Positions 53,400 to 62,787 of a DNA stretch of 64,000 nt are shown in pieces. The notes below the pieces were generated by a model. It was not told the origin of the DNA. It ran no database searches and saw only the letters and a program-made list of their open reading frames with translations. Source of the DNA: Rhodophyticola porphyridii (lineage in GTDB: Bacteria > Pseudomonadota > Alphaproteobacteria > Rhodobacterales > Rhodobacteraceae); assembly GCF_003688285.1 (NCBI RefSeq), contig NZ_RCNT01000001.1:434001-498000 (forward strand), written 5' to 3'. Each line of letters opens with the position of its first letter. Position 1 is the first letter of the stretch. The translations under genes and the position numbers were made by a program.

Positions 53400-56234
53400 T
53401 CAGGCCCCGGCCCGTTCGGCAACCCGTGCGATCGCGTCGCGGAGCTTGCGTTCAAGACTGTCCTGCTTGGATTTGGTGTAAAGCTTCAACCCGAACATAT
53501 CCTTGACGTAGAAGGTATCGACCACCTGCGCCCCGTATGTCGCGATGACGGCGCTGGCGATATAGATATTCGATGCCGCAAGCGTTTTTGTCAGATCGTA
53601 GAGCAGACCGGGCCGGTCGCGGGTATCGACCTCGATGATCGTGTAGATCTCGGAGCCGTCATTGTCGAAGGTGATGTTGGTCGGCACATCGAAAGGCCGT
53701 TCGCGTTTCTTGATCTTGTCGCGGCGCTCCAACGCGTGACTTGCCACCACCTCGCCTTTCAGGGTCTTGCCGATCATGTCGCGCAGGCGGGGCAGTCGGG
53801 CCTCCTCATAGGGGTTGCCATCGGCATCCTGCACCCAGAACACGGCGGTGGCGAACCCGTCTTTGGAGGTGTAGGTGCGGGCGTCCACCACATTGGCGCC
53901 CACAAGGCTGAGCGCGCCTGCAAGACGGCTGAAGATGCCCGGATGGTCGGCCAGCGCAAAGCAGACGCGGGTGGCGTCGCGATCAGTGTCGCGGCGGGTG
54001 TCTATCCGGATCTCGGTCTCGCCCAGATCGCGCAGCATCTCGGCAAAGGTGATCTGGCTGGCCAGATCGAGACCCTGCCAATAGGGGCCGTAATGCCGCG
54101 CCATTTCGGTCTTGAGCTCGGGTTTGTCCCAGCCGTCGAGGGCCTCGCGCAGCGCGCGCTTGGCCTCGCTTTCCAGCTTGTCGCGGTTGAGATCCTCCAG
54201 ACCGTTTTCCAGCGCATGGGCGGTCGCCCGGTAAAGCCCGCGCAGGAGGGTGGCTTTCCAGTTGTTCCAGGTATGCGGCCCGACCCCGCGAATATCGCAG
54301 ACGGTCAGCACGGTCAGCAGGTCCAGCCGGTCCCTGGTTTTCACGGCCTTGGCGAAATCGCGTACCGTGCGCGGGTCGGAGATATCGCGTTTCTGCGCCA
54401 TGTCCGACATCAGCAGATGATAGCGCACGAGCCATTCCACCGTGTCGCACTCCGCCGGCTTCAGCCCGAGGCGCGGGCACATCATCCGCGCGATCCGGGC
54501 GCCGAGGATCGAATGGTCCTCCTTCCGGCCCTTGCCGATGTCATGCAGCAGGCAGGCGACGTAAAGCACCTTGCGGTTCACGCCGCCCTTCAGGATCCGG
54601 CTGGCGACCGGCAGTTCCTCGATCAGTTCTTCCCGCTCGATCTGCGCGAGGGTGGAAACCACCTGTATCGTGTGCTCGTCCACCGTGTAGCTGTGATACA
54701 TGTTGAACTGCATCATCGCGACGATTTCGGCGAATTCCGGAATGAACGCGCCCAGAACGCCAAGTTCGTTCATCCGACGCAGCCCGCGTTCCGGATTGCC
54801 GTGTTTCAGCAGAAGATCCAGGAAAATCCGGTTCGCCTCGGGGTCCCGGCGCAGATCCTCATCGATCAGTTCCAGATGCCCCGCGACCATCCGCATCGCA
54901 TCGGGATGGAGCAGATATCCGGTGCGCAGCCCCTCCTCGAAGAGGCGCAGCACGTTCAGCTTGTCGGCCAGAAAGGCGGTTTCATCCTCGACGCTCAGGC
55001 GGTTCTGCTTGACGGCGTAGCCGGGTTTCAGCTTCTTGCGGCGGGTGCGTTTGCGGCCCCGGAACAGCTCCCACAGACCGGGTTCGCGCTTGACATGGCT
55101 CGCTTCGAGCGCGGTCAGGAAGATCCGAGTAAGTTCGCCGACGCGGGTGGCGTGGCGGAAGTAATCCTGCATGAAATGCTCGACCGCGCGCCGCCCGTCA
55201 TGATCGGTATAGCCCATGCGGTCGGCCACCTGAACCTGCATGTCGAAGGTCAGCTGATCCTGCGCGCGCCCGGCAATCAGATGCAGATGGCAGCGGACCG
55301 ACCACTGAAACCGCTCCGCCGCGTCGAAGGCATCGAATTCCTCCTGCGTGAACACGCCCAGCCCCACCAGTTCGCGGGCCCGCTGCACGCCGTGCAGATA
55401 TTTCGCGATCCAGTAGAGCGTCTGCAGGTCGCGCAGCCCGCCCTTGCCCTCTTTCACATTGGGCTCCAGCATGTAGCGCTGGCCACCCTGCTTGCGGTGG
55501 CGCGTGGCGCGCTCTTCCAGTTTCGCTTCGATGAACTCGGAGGCGGTGCCGGCGAAAAGCTGGCTGTGCAGCGTGTCCTGTAGATCGGCGGCCAGGGCGG
55601 CATCGCCCGCCAGATAGCGCATCTCCAGAAAGGTCGTGCGAATGGTGTAGTCGTCCTTGCCCAGGCGCAGGCAGTCCTTGATGGTTCGGCTGGCATGGCC
55701 GACCTTCAGGCGCAGATCCCACAGCATGTAGAGCGTCGATTCGATGATGCTCTCTACCTTCGCGGTCATCTTCCACGGTGTGACGAACATCAGATCGACA
55801 TCGGAAAACGGCGCCATCTCGCCACGGCCGTAGCCGCCCACCGCCATCACGGCGACGCGCTCCGCGTCGGTGGGTGTCGGGGTCGGATGCAGTTTCGCGG
55901 TCGCCACATGAAGAACTTCGCGCAGCATCCCGTCGGTCAGATACGCATAGGCGCGCAACACCCGGCGCGCGGCGGTCGGATCGGCGGCAAAGGCCGCGCT
56001 GATCCTGCTGCGCCCGGTCTCCTTCACCTCGGCGAGGATCTCGACCACATGCGCGCGGATCTCGCCGGCATCGGAACAGTCGGCGATCCTTGCCTCGATC
56101 CGCTGGCGGATGGCGGGCTGATCGAAGACCTGCGATGCGGGACAGATCAGATCCGCGGCATCCGAAGGCTCTGAAAGGACCGGTGGCGAGGGGTCAGAAC
56201 CCCGCAGGGCCAAGGCGTCTTGGGGCAGGGTCAA
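53400..56234 (-). CDS. glnD: [Protein-PII] uridylyltransferase / uridylyl-removing enzyme
   Basis: A 944-residue bifunctional nitrogen sensor that uridylylates PII (GlnB/GlnK) when glutamine is low and removes UMP when it is high. The nucleotidyltransferase site GGYGRGEMAPFSDVDLMF, the HD hydrolase site CLLHDIGKGRKEDHS, and two C-terminal ACT domains (LADHPGIFSRLAGALSLVGANVVDART; TRDRPGLLYDLTKTLAASNIY) are all present. No ATG lies near the start; TTG 56234-56232 is chosen, with AGGTGG upstream. It overlaps the end of the LpoA-like gene by 41 bases, and murJ follows in five bases. Confidence 0.97.
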   Translation of the reverse strand: MTLPQDALALRGSDPSPPVLSEPSDAADLICPASQVFDQPAIRQRIEARIADCSDAGEIRAHVVEILAEVKETGRSRISAAFAADPTAARRVLRAYAYLTDGMLREVLHVATAKLHPTPTPTDAERVAVMAVGGYGRGEMAPFSDVDLMFVTPWKMTAKVESIIESTLYMLWDLRLKVGHASRTIKDCLRLGKDDYTIRTTFLEMRYLAGDAALAADLQDTLHSQLFAGTASEFIEAKLEERATRHRKQGGQRYMLEPNVKEGKGGLRDLQTLYWIAKYLHGVQRARELVGLGVFTQEEFDAFDAAERFQWSVRCHLHLIAGRAQDQLTFDMQVQVADRMGYTDHDGRRAVEHFMQDYFRHATRVGELTRIFLTALEASHVKREPGLWELFRGRKRTRRKKLKPGYAVKQNRLSVEDETAFLADKLNVLRLFEEGLRTGYLLHPDAMRMVAGHLELIDEDLRRDPEANRIFLDLLLKHGNPERGLRRMNELGVLGAFIPEFAEIVAMMQFNMYHSYTVDEHTIQVVSTLAQIEREELIEELPVASRILKGGVNRKVLYVACLLHDIGKGRKEDHSILGARIARMMCPRLGLKPAECDTVEWLVRYHLLMSDMAQKRDISDPRTVRDFAKAVKTRDRLDLLTVLTVCDIRGVGPHTWNNWKATLLRGLYRATAHALENGLEDLNRDKLESEAKRALREALDGWDKPELKTEMARHYGPYWQGLDLASQITFAEMLRDLGETEIRIDTRRDTDRDATRVCFALADHPGIFSRLAGALSLVGANVVDARTYTSKDGFATAVFWVQDADGNPYEEARLPRLRDMIGKTLKGEVVASHALERRDKIKKRERPFDVPTNITFDNDGSEIYTIIEVDTRDRPGLLYDLTKTLAASNIYIASAVIATYGAQVVDTFYVKDMFGLKLYTKSKQDSLERKLRDAIARVAERAGA

Positions 56235-57366
56235 TCACGGCCACCTGGTTGTTTTGGACTTGGGCAATGGCCATGGCCCGCTGATTGGTGCCATCGCTTC
56301 TGAGGCGGAATACTCCGTTCGCGCCGTTAAAGCCAGAGGAGGCGGTGAGATCCGCCGCACCCAGTCTGCCCTGAGACGCGGCCGTCTCGGCCACGGCGCG
56401 CATCGCGTCATAACCGATGGCGGCCAGGATATGCGGAGTGGAGCCGTTTGCCGCGCTGTAGCGCGCATTGAAACTGGCCGCCGCCTGCGGATCGGGCAGG
56501 GCGAACCAGCCGCCTTGCAGGCCTGACAGTTCCAGCGTCTGCGGCGGCACATCCCATCGCGTCAGCCCGATGACCCGGGTGCGTTCCGTGTCGAGCCCGT
56601 TTTCGGGCAGCAATTGCGCGAAAAGCGGCAGGGCGCCCGCGGCATCGGAGGTCATGATGAGCGCATTGGTATCTGTGGACCGCACGGTGCTCATTACGGT
56701 CGGCAGGGCCGCGACCACGCCGTTTTGCGAAAACTCGTAGCTGACCCGGCCGGTGATCGTGGCGCCGGTGCCCGCAACGGCGCGTTCGACCGCGTCGCGC
56801 GCGACCTCGCCCGCCAGATTGCGGGCATGAAGGATCAGGATCCGGTTGCGCCCCTGGGTCGCGGCATAGTTCACAACGCGCGCGGCGGTGTTCTGGAAGG
56901 TATGGCCCAGCACGAAGACATTGCCGCCCGCGATCTCGGTGTTATTGGAGAAGCTCAGCACGTTGATGTTGGAGCGCGCCACCGCCACGCCGACCGCGGC
57001 CGCCGCATCGGAACGGAGCGGCCCGAGGATCACATCCGCGCCCGCGCTGACCGCCTGTTGCGCGACCGCGGCGGCCTGGGCCGCATTGCCGGCTGTGTTG
57101 TAGACCGTCAGGTTGATCTCGACGCCCTGCACTTCGGCCATGGCCATGCGCGCCGCGTTTTCGAGGCTGCGGGCCACCAGATCGTCGCCCGCGCTGGCCG
57201 AGCCATAGGGCAGGAGCATGGCGACCTCGATGGTCTGGCCGGAGACGCGGGGGCCGATGGGGCCGCTGGTGGGATTGCCCACCTGACAGGCGGCAAGAAG
57301 CCCGGTCAGCGCGAGAACGGAAAGCAGCCGGAATGGCTTGCGGAAGTTACGCAAAGCAGAGATCAT
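56194..57366 (-). CDS. LpoA-like penicillin-binding-protein activator lipoprotein
   Basis: A 390-residue outer-membrane-type lipoprotein. FRLLSVLALTGLLAACQVGNPT is a lipoprotein signal with lipobox LAAC. The mature part is a type 1 periplasmic-binding fold (VAMLLPYGSASAGDDLVARSLENAARMA; ADVILGPLRSDAAAAVGVAVARSN), the pattern of LpoA-type PBP activators and leucine-binding-like proteins. In E. coli LpoA stimulates PBP1A. ATG 57366 is chosen for the signal peptide. It is divergent from rsmI. Confidence 0.9.
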   Translation of the reverse strand: MISALRNFRKPFRLLSVLALTGLLAACQVGNPTSGPIGPRVSGQTIEVAMLLPYGSASAGDDLVARSLENAARMAMAEVQGVEINLTVYNTAGNAAQAAAVAQQAVSAGADVILGPLRSDAAAAVGVAVARSNINVLSFSNNTEIAGGNVFVLGHTFQNTAARVVNYAATQGRNRILILHARNLAGEVARDAVERAVAGTGATITGRVSYEFSQNGVVAALPTVMSTVRSTDTNALIMTSDAAGALPLFAQLLPENGLDTERTRVIGLTRWDVPPQTLELSGLQGGWFALPDPQAAASFNARYSAANGSTPHILAAIGYDAMRAVAETAASQGRLGAADLTASSGFNGANGVFRLRSDGTNQRAMAIAQVQNNQVAVIDPAPRRLGPAGF

Positions 57367-57459
57367 GAGGATCCTCGTCTCCCTTGGGGCACCTGTCATC
57401 TATACGGGCGAGACTAGTGCGTTCAGACCCCCAAGTAAACGCCGCCGGAGCCTTTGGCC

Positions 57460-58356
57460 ATGCCCGATCTGCCCACCGATCCCAGCCCCCTGGCAACGCC
57501 CGCGCGCCGCGTGACGCTGGCGCCGGGGCTCTACTTCGTGGCGACGCCTATCGGTGCTGCGCGCGATATCACCCTGCGTGCCCTGGACATTCTGCTGAGC
57601 GCCGATCTGCTGGCCGCCGAGGATACCCGCACCGCGCGCAGATTGATGGAGCTGCATGGCATACCCCTGGGCGACAGGCCGCTTGTCGCCTATCACGATC
57701 ACAACGGCCCGGCGCAGCGGCCCCGGCTGCTGGCGGCCCTGGCCGAGGGCAGGACGGTGGCCTATGTCTCTGAGGCCGGGACGCCGCTGGTGGCCGATCC
57801 CGGGTATCAGCTTGGCCGCGCCGCGATCGAGGCGGGTGCGCAGGTCTTTGCGGCGCCGGGCCCTTCCGCGGCGCTGGCGGCGCTGACGGTGTCCGGCCTG
57901 CCGAGCGACCGGTTTCTTTTCGCGGGTTTCCCGCCCAGTCAGGCCGGCGCCCGCAAGCGGTTTCTGGAAGGGTTGGCTGATATCGAGGCCACATTGATCC
58001 TGTATGAAAGCCCCAAGCGCATTCACCGATTGTTAGATATTCTGGGTGAAACTCTGGGGCGGACGCGTCAGATCGCGCTGTGCCGGGAGCTGACCAAGCG
58101 TTTCGAAGAGGTGATCCGCGGCACTGTCGCAGAACTGTGCGAGGTCATCGAGGGCCGCGCGCTGAAAGGCGAGATCGTGCTGGTGGTCGGGCGTGGGCAA
58201 TCCCGGCAGGCCAGCGCCGACGACATGGAGACGGCGTTGCGCGAGGCACTGAAAACCCAACGGGTCAAGGATGCCGCCACCGAGGTTGCAGAGAAACTGG
58301 GGCTGCCGCGCCGACTTGTCTATCAGGCGGCCCTGAACCTGGAAGATGACGCATGA
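57460..58356 (+). CDS. rsmI: 16S rRNA (cytidine-1402 2'-O)-methyltransferase
   Basis: A 298-residue SAM-dependent tetrapyrrole-methylase-fold enzyme. GLYFVATPIGAARDITLRALDILLSADLLAAEDTRTARRLMELHGI and SEAGTPLVADPGYQLGRAAIEAG are RsmI signatures. It modifies C1402 of 16S rRNA in the P-site. ATG 57460 is preferred over a TTG six bases upstream. It overlaps the YraN-family gene by four bases and is divergent from the LpoA-like gene, the arrangement seen in many Proteobacteria. Confidence 0.95.
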   Translation: MPDLPTDPSPLATPARRVTLAPGLYFVATPIGAARDITLRALDILLSADLLAAEDTRTARRLMELHGIPLGDRPLVAYHDHNGPAQRPRLLAALAEGRTVAYVSEAGTPLVADPGYQLGRAAIEAGAQVFAAPGPSAALAALTVSGLPSDRFLFAGFPPSQAGARKRFLEGLADIEATLILYESPKRIHRLLDILGETLGRTRQIALCRELTKRFEEVIRGTVAELCEVIEGRALKGEIVLVVGRGQSRQASADDMETALREALKTQRVKDAATEVAEKLGLPRRLVYQAALNLEDDA

Positions 58357-58706
58357 GCGGGATGACGAGCTATCTGGCGGGCAGAACCGCAGAAGACAGG
58401 GTTGCCGCGGAATATGCCCGCGCTGGCCACGTGATCCTGTCCCGCCGCTGGCGCGGTCAGGCCGGCGAGATCGATCTGGTGGCCGAAAAGGACGGGGAGA
58501 CGGTTTTTATCGAGGTGAAGAAAAGCCGGAGTTTTGCCCGGGCCGCCGAACGCCTCTCCCGCCGTCAGATGCAGCGGATCTATGCCAGTGCCTCCGACTA
58601 TCTTGGCCATTTGCCGGATGGGCAGAACAGTGTTGCCCGGTTCGATGTGGCGCTGGTGAATGACCGCGGCATCATCGAGATCGTCGAAAACGCTCTCTGC
58701 GCCTGA
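58353..58706 (+). CDS. UPF0102/YraN-family predicted endonuclease
   Basis: A 117-residue YraN-type protein of the restriction-endonuclease fold: GRTAEDRVAAEYARAGHVILSRRWRGQAGEIDLVAEKDGETVFIEVKKSRSFARAAERLS shows the conserved E...D-x(n)-E-x-K core. The function is unknown; a Holliday-junction-resolvase relation is suggested in the family. It overlaps rsmI by ATGA, and gshB follows after 75 bases. Confidence 0.93.
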   Translation: MSGMTSYLAGRTAEDRVAAEYARAGHVILSRRWRGQAGEIDLVAEKDGETVFIEVKKSRSFARAAERLSRRQMQRIYASASDYLGHLPDGQNSVARFDVALVNDRGIIEIVENALCA

Positions 58707-58781
58707 TCGCGGCATTCCCCCATTGCAAGCCCGCCGCCATCGCGCCATGAAGGCGGGACCTACGCTGGATGGAGTGCTGCC

Positions 58782-59729
58782 ATGGCCCTGAAAGTCGCGT
58801 TTCAGATGGACCCGATCGACCGCATCAACATCGATGCGGACAGCAGTTTCCGGCTTGCCGAAGAGGCGCAGGCCCGGGGCCATGAACTGTTCTTCTACAC
58901 GCCCGAGAAGCTGGCCTACCAGGAAGGCCGCGTGACGGCCCGCGGCTGGCCGCTTGAGGTGCGCCGGGTCAGGGGCGATCATGTCTCGCTTGGCACCTAT
59001 ACCGAGGTGGATCTTGCCGAATGGGATGTGATCTGGCTGCGTCAGGATCCGCCCTTCGACATGGGCTATATCACCACGACGCATATGCTTGACCGGCTGC
59101 ATCCCGCAACGCTGGTCGTGAACGATCCGTTCTGGGTGCGGAACTATCCTGAAAAACTGCTGGTTCTCGATTTTCCCGATCTGACCCCGCCGACCACCGT
59201 CGCCCGGGATCTCGACACGTTGAAGGCGTTCAAGGCGCGCCATGGCGATATCATTCTCAAGCCGCTTTACGGCAATGGCGGGGCGGGCGTGTTCCGCCTG
59301 ACCCCGGAGGACCGGAACCTCAACTCGCTTCACGAGCTTTTTGCCGCCATGAACCGGGAGCCGCTGATCGCCCAGAAGTTCCTGCCGGATGTGAGCGCCG
59401 GCGACAAAAGGATCATTCTGGTTAACGGAGAACCGGTCGGCGGCATCAACCGTGTTCCAGCGGAGGGCGAAACGCGGTCCAACCTGCATGTGGGCGGGCG
59501 CGCGGAAAAGATCGGGCTGACCGACCGTGACCTGGAGATCTGCGCCCGGATCGGGCCGTTGCTGCGGGAAAAGGGACAGGTTTTCGTAGGCATCGACGTG
59601 ATTGGCGGCTGGCTGACAGAGATCAACGTGACCTCGCCCACCGGCATTCAGGAGCTGGAGCGTTTCGACGGCGTGAACATCGCCGAGAAGATCTGGCAGG
59701 TGATCGAGGCGAAACGCGCCGGGCTCTGA
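58782..59729 (+). CDS. gshB: Glutathione synthetase
   Basis: A 315-residue ATP-grasp ligase that joins glycine to gamma-glutamylcysteine. [44 protein letters not shown] is the family N-terminus; [18 protein letters not shown] and [40 protein letters not shown] are ATP-grasp motifs. Length is normal. GGAGTGCTGCC precedes the ATG. The GAAACC-GCC-GGTTTC stem at 59820-59834 may end its transcript. Confidence 0.97.
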   Translation: MALKVAFQMDPIDRINIDADSSFRLAEEAQARGHELFFYTPEKLAYQEGRVTARGWPLEVRRVRGDHVSLGTYTEVDLAEWDVIWLRQDPPFDMGYITTTHMLDRLHPATLVVNDPFWVRNYPEKLLVLDFPDLTPPTTVARDLDTLKAFKARHGDIILKPLYGNGGAGVFRLTPEDRNLNSLHELFAAMNREPLIAQKFLPDVSAGDKRIILVNGEPVGGINRVPAEGETRSNLHVGGRAEKIGLTDRDLEICARIGPLLREKGQVFVGIDVIGGWLTEINVTSPTGIQELERFDGVNIAEKIWQVIEAKRAGL

Positions 59730-59819
59730 CCGAGCCGCCTCGGCGAGAGGCGTCGCGAGCCGGGCAAACGGGCCTGATCCGGGAGCCGTCCGAATCCTGA
59801 AAGGGTCCGGAGGATCGTG

Positions 59820-59834
59820 GAAACCGCCGGTTTC
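59820..59834 (+). terminator. Short stem downstream of gshB (possible terminator)
   Basis: GAAACC (59820-59825) and GGTTTC (59829-59834) flank a 3-base loop and are followed by TTAACC. The short stem is weak for an intrinsic terminator. The convergent comM gene stops at 59865. Confidence 0.35.
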
Positions 59835-59864
59835 TTAACCTGTCTGCGGCCCGGGCGGCTCTCG

Positions 59865-61403
59865 TCAGTTCTGCGCTCCGATCAGGCGAAACCCGATCGC
59901 CTCGGCGATATGGGGCGCGCTCACGGTCTCATCCCCGTCCAGATCGGCGATGGTGCGCGCGACGCGCCGGATACGATGATATCCGCGCGCGGAGAGGCGA
60001 AACCGGTCGGCGGCCTTCAGCAGAAGTTCCTTGCCTTCGGCATCCGGCGTCGCGATCCGGTCCAGCGCGTCGCCCTCGGCGTCCGCGTTGCAACGGGCGG
60101 GCAGGTCAAGCGCGGCGAAGCGGGCGGCCTGCCTGTCCCGCGCGGCCGAAATGCGCGCGGCGATCATGGCACTGCTGTCGCCCGAAGGCGGCAGGTCAAG
60201 GTCTGCATAGCCCACCGGCGGGACCTCAAGGCGCAGGTCGAACCGGTCCATCAGCGGACCGGATATCTTGCCCAGATAATCCTCGCCGCAGATCGGTGCC
60301 CTGCCGCAGGCCTGATCGGCATCGTAGAGGTGCCCGCAGCGGCACGGATTGGCGGCGGCAATCAGCAGGAACCGGCATGGATAGGTGACATGGGCATTGG
60401 CCCGCGCGACCACGACATCGCCGGTTTCGATCGGCTGCCGGAGCGTTTCCAGCACGGCGCGCGGGTACTCGGGAAATTCGTCAAGAAACAGCACGCCGTT
60501 ATGCGCAAGGCTGATTTCGCCCGGTTTGGCCCCGCGCCCGCCACCGACAATGGCGGCCATCGACGCGGTGTGATGCGGCGCGCGGTAGGGGCGGGTGCGG
60601 GAAATGCCGCCCTCGTCCAGAAGGCCCGCCAGCGAATGGATCATCGAGGTTTCCAGCGCTTCGGCGGCCGAAAGCGGCGGCAGAAGTCCGGGCAGGCGGG
60701 CCGCCAGCATGGATTTGCCCGACCCGGGCGGCCCGACCATCAAAAGGTGATGACGGCCCGCCGCCGCAATCTCCAGCGCGCGCTTGGCCCGTTCCTGCCC
60801 CCGAACTTCGCGCAAATCCCCGGGCGTTGCATCCTGCCTCACCTCGCCCGGCATGGCCTGCGCCAGGGGCGCGCGGTCTGTCAGATGCGCGATCATTTCC
60901 GCAAGCGAACCGGCGGCGAAAACCGGCGTGACCCCGACCCAGGCCGCTTCGGCGCCGCAGGCCGCGGGACACAGAAGCACGCGGTCATCCTCTCCCGCGG
61001 CAAGGGCTGCCGGCAGCGCGCCGATAACCGCGACAAGGCTGCCGTCAAGAGACAGCTCTCCCAACGCCACGGCCTCTTCGACGCGTTCGCGGGGCAGTAC
61101 GCCAAGGGCTGCCAGCAGCGCGAGCGCAATCGGCAGGTCGAAATGGGAGCCCTCCTTGGGCAGGTCGGCGGGGGAGAGATTGATCGTGATCCGTTTCGAC
61201 GGCAATGCGATGGCCATGCCCGAAAGCGCCGTGCGAACCCGTTCGCGTGCCTCCGACACGGCCTTGTCCGGCAGGCCCACGATCGCGAAGGCGGGCAGGC
61301 CCGGCGTGACCGCGCATTGAACCTCCACACGGCGGGCCTCCAACCCCTCGAAGGCGACGGTATGGATTCGGGCAAGGCTATCGGGGCGGGCGGTGTCCAG
61401 CAT
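59865..61403 (-). CDS. comM: ComM/YifB-type AAA+ DNA helicase (Mg-chelatase-like)
   Basis: A 512-residue ComM, a hexameric helicase that promotes branch migration during natural transformation in other bacteria. It has an N-terminal Lon-protease-like domain (GLPDKAVSEARERVRTALSGMAIALPSKRITINLSPADLPKEGSHFDL), Walker A MVGPPGSGKSMLAARL (~220), Walker B VLFLDEFPEYP and a zinc-like CRCGHLYD insert. An imperfect CtrA site lies 24 bases before its start, matching the known CtrA control of competence genes in Rhodobacterales. Confidence 0.95.
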   Translation of the reverse strand: MLDTARPDSLARIHTVAFEGLEARRVEVQCAVTPGLPAFAIVGLPDKAVSEARERVRTALSGMAIALPSKRITINLSPADLPKEGSHFDLPIALALLAALGVLPRERVEEAVALGELSLDGSLVAVIGALPAALAAGEDDRVLLCPAACGAEAAWVGVTPVFAAGSLAEMIAHLTDRAPLAQAMPGEVRQDATPGDLREVRGQERAKRALEIAAAGRHHLLMVGPPGSGKSMLAARLPGLLPPLSAAEALETSMIHSLAGLLDEGGISRTRPYRAPHHTASMAAIVGGGRGAKPGEISLAHNGVLFLDEFPEYPRAVLETLRQPIETGDVVVARANAHVTYPCRFLLIAAANPCRCGHLYDADQACGRAPICGEDYLGKISGPLMDRFDLRLEVPPVGYADLDLPPSGDSSAMIAARISAARDRQAARFAALDLPARCNADAEGDALDRIATPDAEGKELLLKAADRFRLSARGYHRIRRVARTIADLDGDETVSAPHIAEAIGFRLIGAQN

Positions 61404-61426
61404 GGTTAACCGCTACGATTCCGAGG

Positions 61427-61441
61427 TTAGGAAACCGTTAA
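61427..61441 (-). promoter_or_regulatory. CtrA-like site upstream of comM
   Basis: On the minus strand the site reads TTAACGGTTTCCTAA, one mismatch from TTAA-N7-TTAA, 24 bases before the comM ATG. A further GTTAACC lies directly before the ATG. Proximity to a competence gene supports the assignment. Confidence 0.55.
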
Positions 61442-61466
61442 TGCCGGCTGCTTGTGATGCGGCCTA

Positions 61467-62147
61467 TCAGTGGGGCATGGGAAACGGGCGGCGTGGCAGA
61501 TCCATGTCGTAATTCGGCTGCTCGGGTCCGCCCGACAGGCCGGCCTCATACCATTCGCGGAAGGCCGGATGGCCGAGCTGTCTGGCGACATAGGCCTGTG
61601 CCATGTCGGAAACGGGCAGGCCGTAGGTGGCGATCCGGGTCGCGACCGGAGCAAAGAACACATCGGCCAGCGAATAGGCCCCGCACAGCCACGGGCCGCC
61701 ATGCGCCTCCAGTGCAAGCCCCCAGATCAGCTCCAGCCGCGCGAGGTCGGACCGGACGGCATCCGACACCTCGAACCCGTCCCACGCGGTGCGCAGGTTC
61801 ATCGGACACGCCCCGCGAAGCGCGGCAAACCCAGCATGCATTTCGGAAACGAGGCTCATGGCTCGGGCGCGGGCCACGGGTTCGGCGGGAAGAAGCCCGC
61901 GATCCGGAAACGCTTCGGCCAGATGCCAGGCGATTGCGATGCTTTCGGTCAGAAGCCCGCCATCGGGGGTGCGGACCACGGGGACCGTGCGGCCCGGCGC
62001 AAAGGCAGCGACATCGCGCGCAAAGCGCTCGTCATAAAGGCGGGTGACCGAAACCTCGACTGGGATGTCAAAGGCGGCGAAGGGCAGCCAGCCGCGCAGC
62101 GACCAGCTGGAATAGGATCGATCAGCGATCAGAAGAGCATAAGTCAT
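61467..62147 (-). CDS. Glutathione S-transferase family protein
   Basis: A 226-residue GST. The thioredoxin-like domain starts MTYALLIADRSYSSWSLRGWLPFAAFDIPVEV, with the SSWSLR active-site region and VPVVRTPDGGLLTESIAIAWHLAEAFPDRGLLP containing the glutathione-binding TES motif. The helical C-terminal domain follows (PWLCGAYSLADVFFAPVATRIATY). It acts in detoxification or as a lyase-like enzyme; the substrate is unknown. ATG 62147 is used. Confidence 0.93.
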   Translation of the reverse strand: MTYALLIADRSYSSWSLRGWLPFAAFDIPVEVSVTRLYDERFARDVAAFAPGRTVPVVRTPDGGLLTESIAIAWHLAEAFPDRGLLPAEPVARARAMSLVSEMHAGFAALRGACPMNLRTAWDGFEVSDAVRSDLARLELIWGLALEAHGGPWLCGAYSLADVFFAPVATRIATYGLPVSDMAQAYVARQLGHPAFREWYEAGLSGGPEQPNYDMDLPRRPFPMPH

Positions 62148-62205
62148 GCGGATATTGGGACGGCGGACGACCCCGCGGTCAAACGGCAATTCCTGATCGG
62201 GCCCA

Positions 62206-62787
62206 TCACGGCGCGTGATTGATCCGCTCTACCGACCAGCCTGCGGGCCCGTGTTGCAGGCAGGTGACCGAAAGAGGGTCGATCCGGTGGCCGATGGCCT
62301 GCGCAGGCGGCAGACCGGCGGCGCGGCCGATCTGGGTCATGATCACGCCGATATGGGCCACGGCGACGATATCCCGACCCGCATGGTGCCGGGTGAGGCG
62401 GCTCACCACCGGATCGACGCGGGCTGCGACCTGATGCCAGCTTTCGCCATCGGGCGGGGCGACATCCCCCGGCGTTTCCCAGAACCGGCGGCTCAGTTCC
62501 GGCTCGCGGTCCATGATGTCGGAAAAGCCCAGCCCGTCCCAGGCGCCGAAATTGAACTCCCGCAGATCCCGTTCATGGGCAAGCCGCAGGCGGTTCGCCT
62601 CCAGCCTGTCAGCCGTCGCGGCGGCGCGGATCAGGTCGGAGGAGACCAGCACCGCCGGTTCCGGAAGGAAGGCGTGCAGCCGGGCGATCCGGTTGTCGTC
62701 GGAAAGATCAGCGGGCACATCGCGCCAGCCGACCATGGTCTTTTCATGGGTCGGGCCGTGACGCACCCACCACCAGCGGGTCACCAT
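62206..62787 (-). CDS. Histidine phosphatase (CobC-like)
   Basis: A 193-residue phosphoglycerate-mutase-like phosphatase. WWVRHGPTHEKTMVGWRDVPADLSD contains the RHG catalytic histidine, and VAHIGVIMTQIGRAAGL the second histidine. EFNFGAWDGLGFSDI is the central signature. Adjacent to and overlapping cobU by 7 bases, it fits an alpha-ribazole phosphatase (CobC) in cobalamin nucleotide-loop assembly, although it could be a general phosphatase. Confidence 0.85.
   Translation of the reverse strand: MVTRWWWVRHGPTHEKTMVGWRDVPADLSDDNRIARLHAFLPEPAVLVSSDLIRAAATADRLEANRLRLAHERDLREFNFGAWDGLGFSDIMDREPELSRRFWETPGDVAPPDGESWHQVAARVDPVVSRLTRHHAGRDIVAVAHIGVIMTQIGRAAGLPPAQAIGHRIDPLSVTCLQHGPAGWSVERINHAP

Noticed and set aside
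59730-59864. A clear intrinsic terminator between gshB and comM
   Set aside because: Only a 6-bp stem (59820-59834) without a U-run is visible, so it is kept as a low-confidence element.
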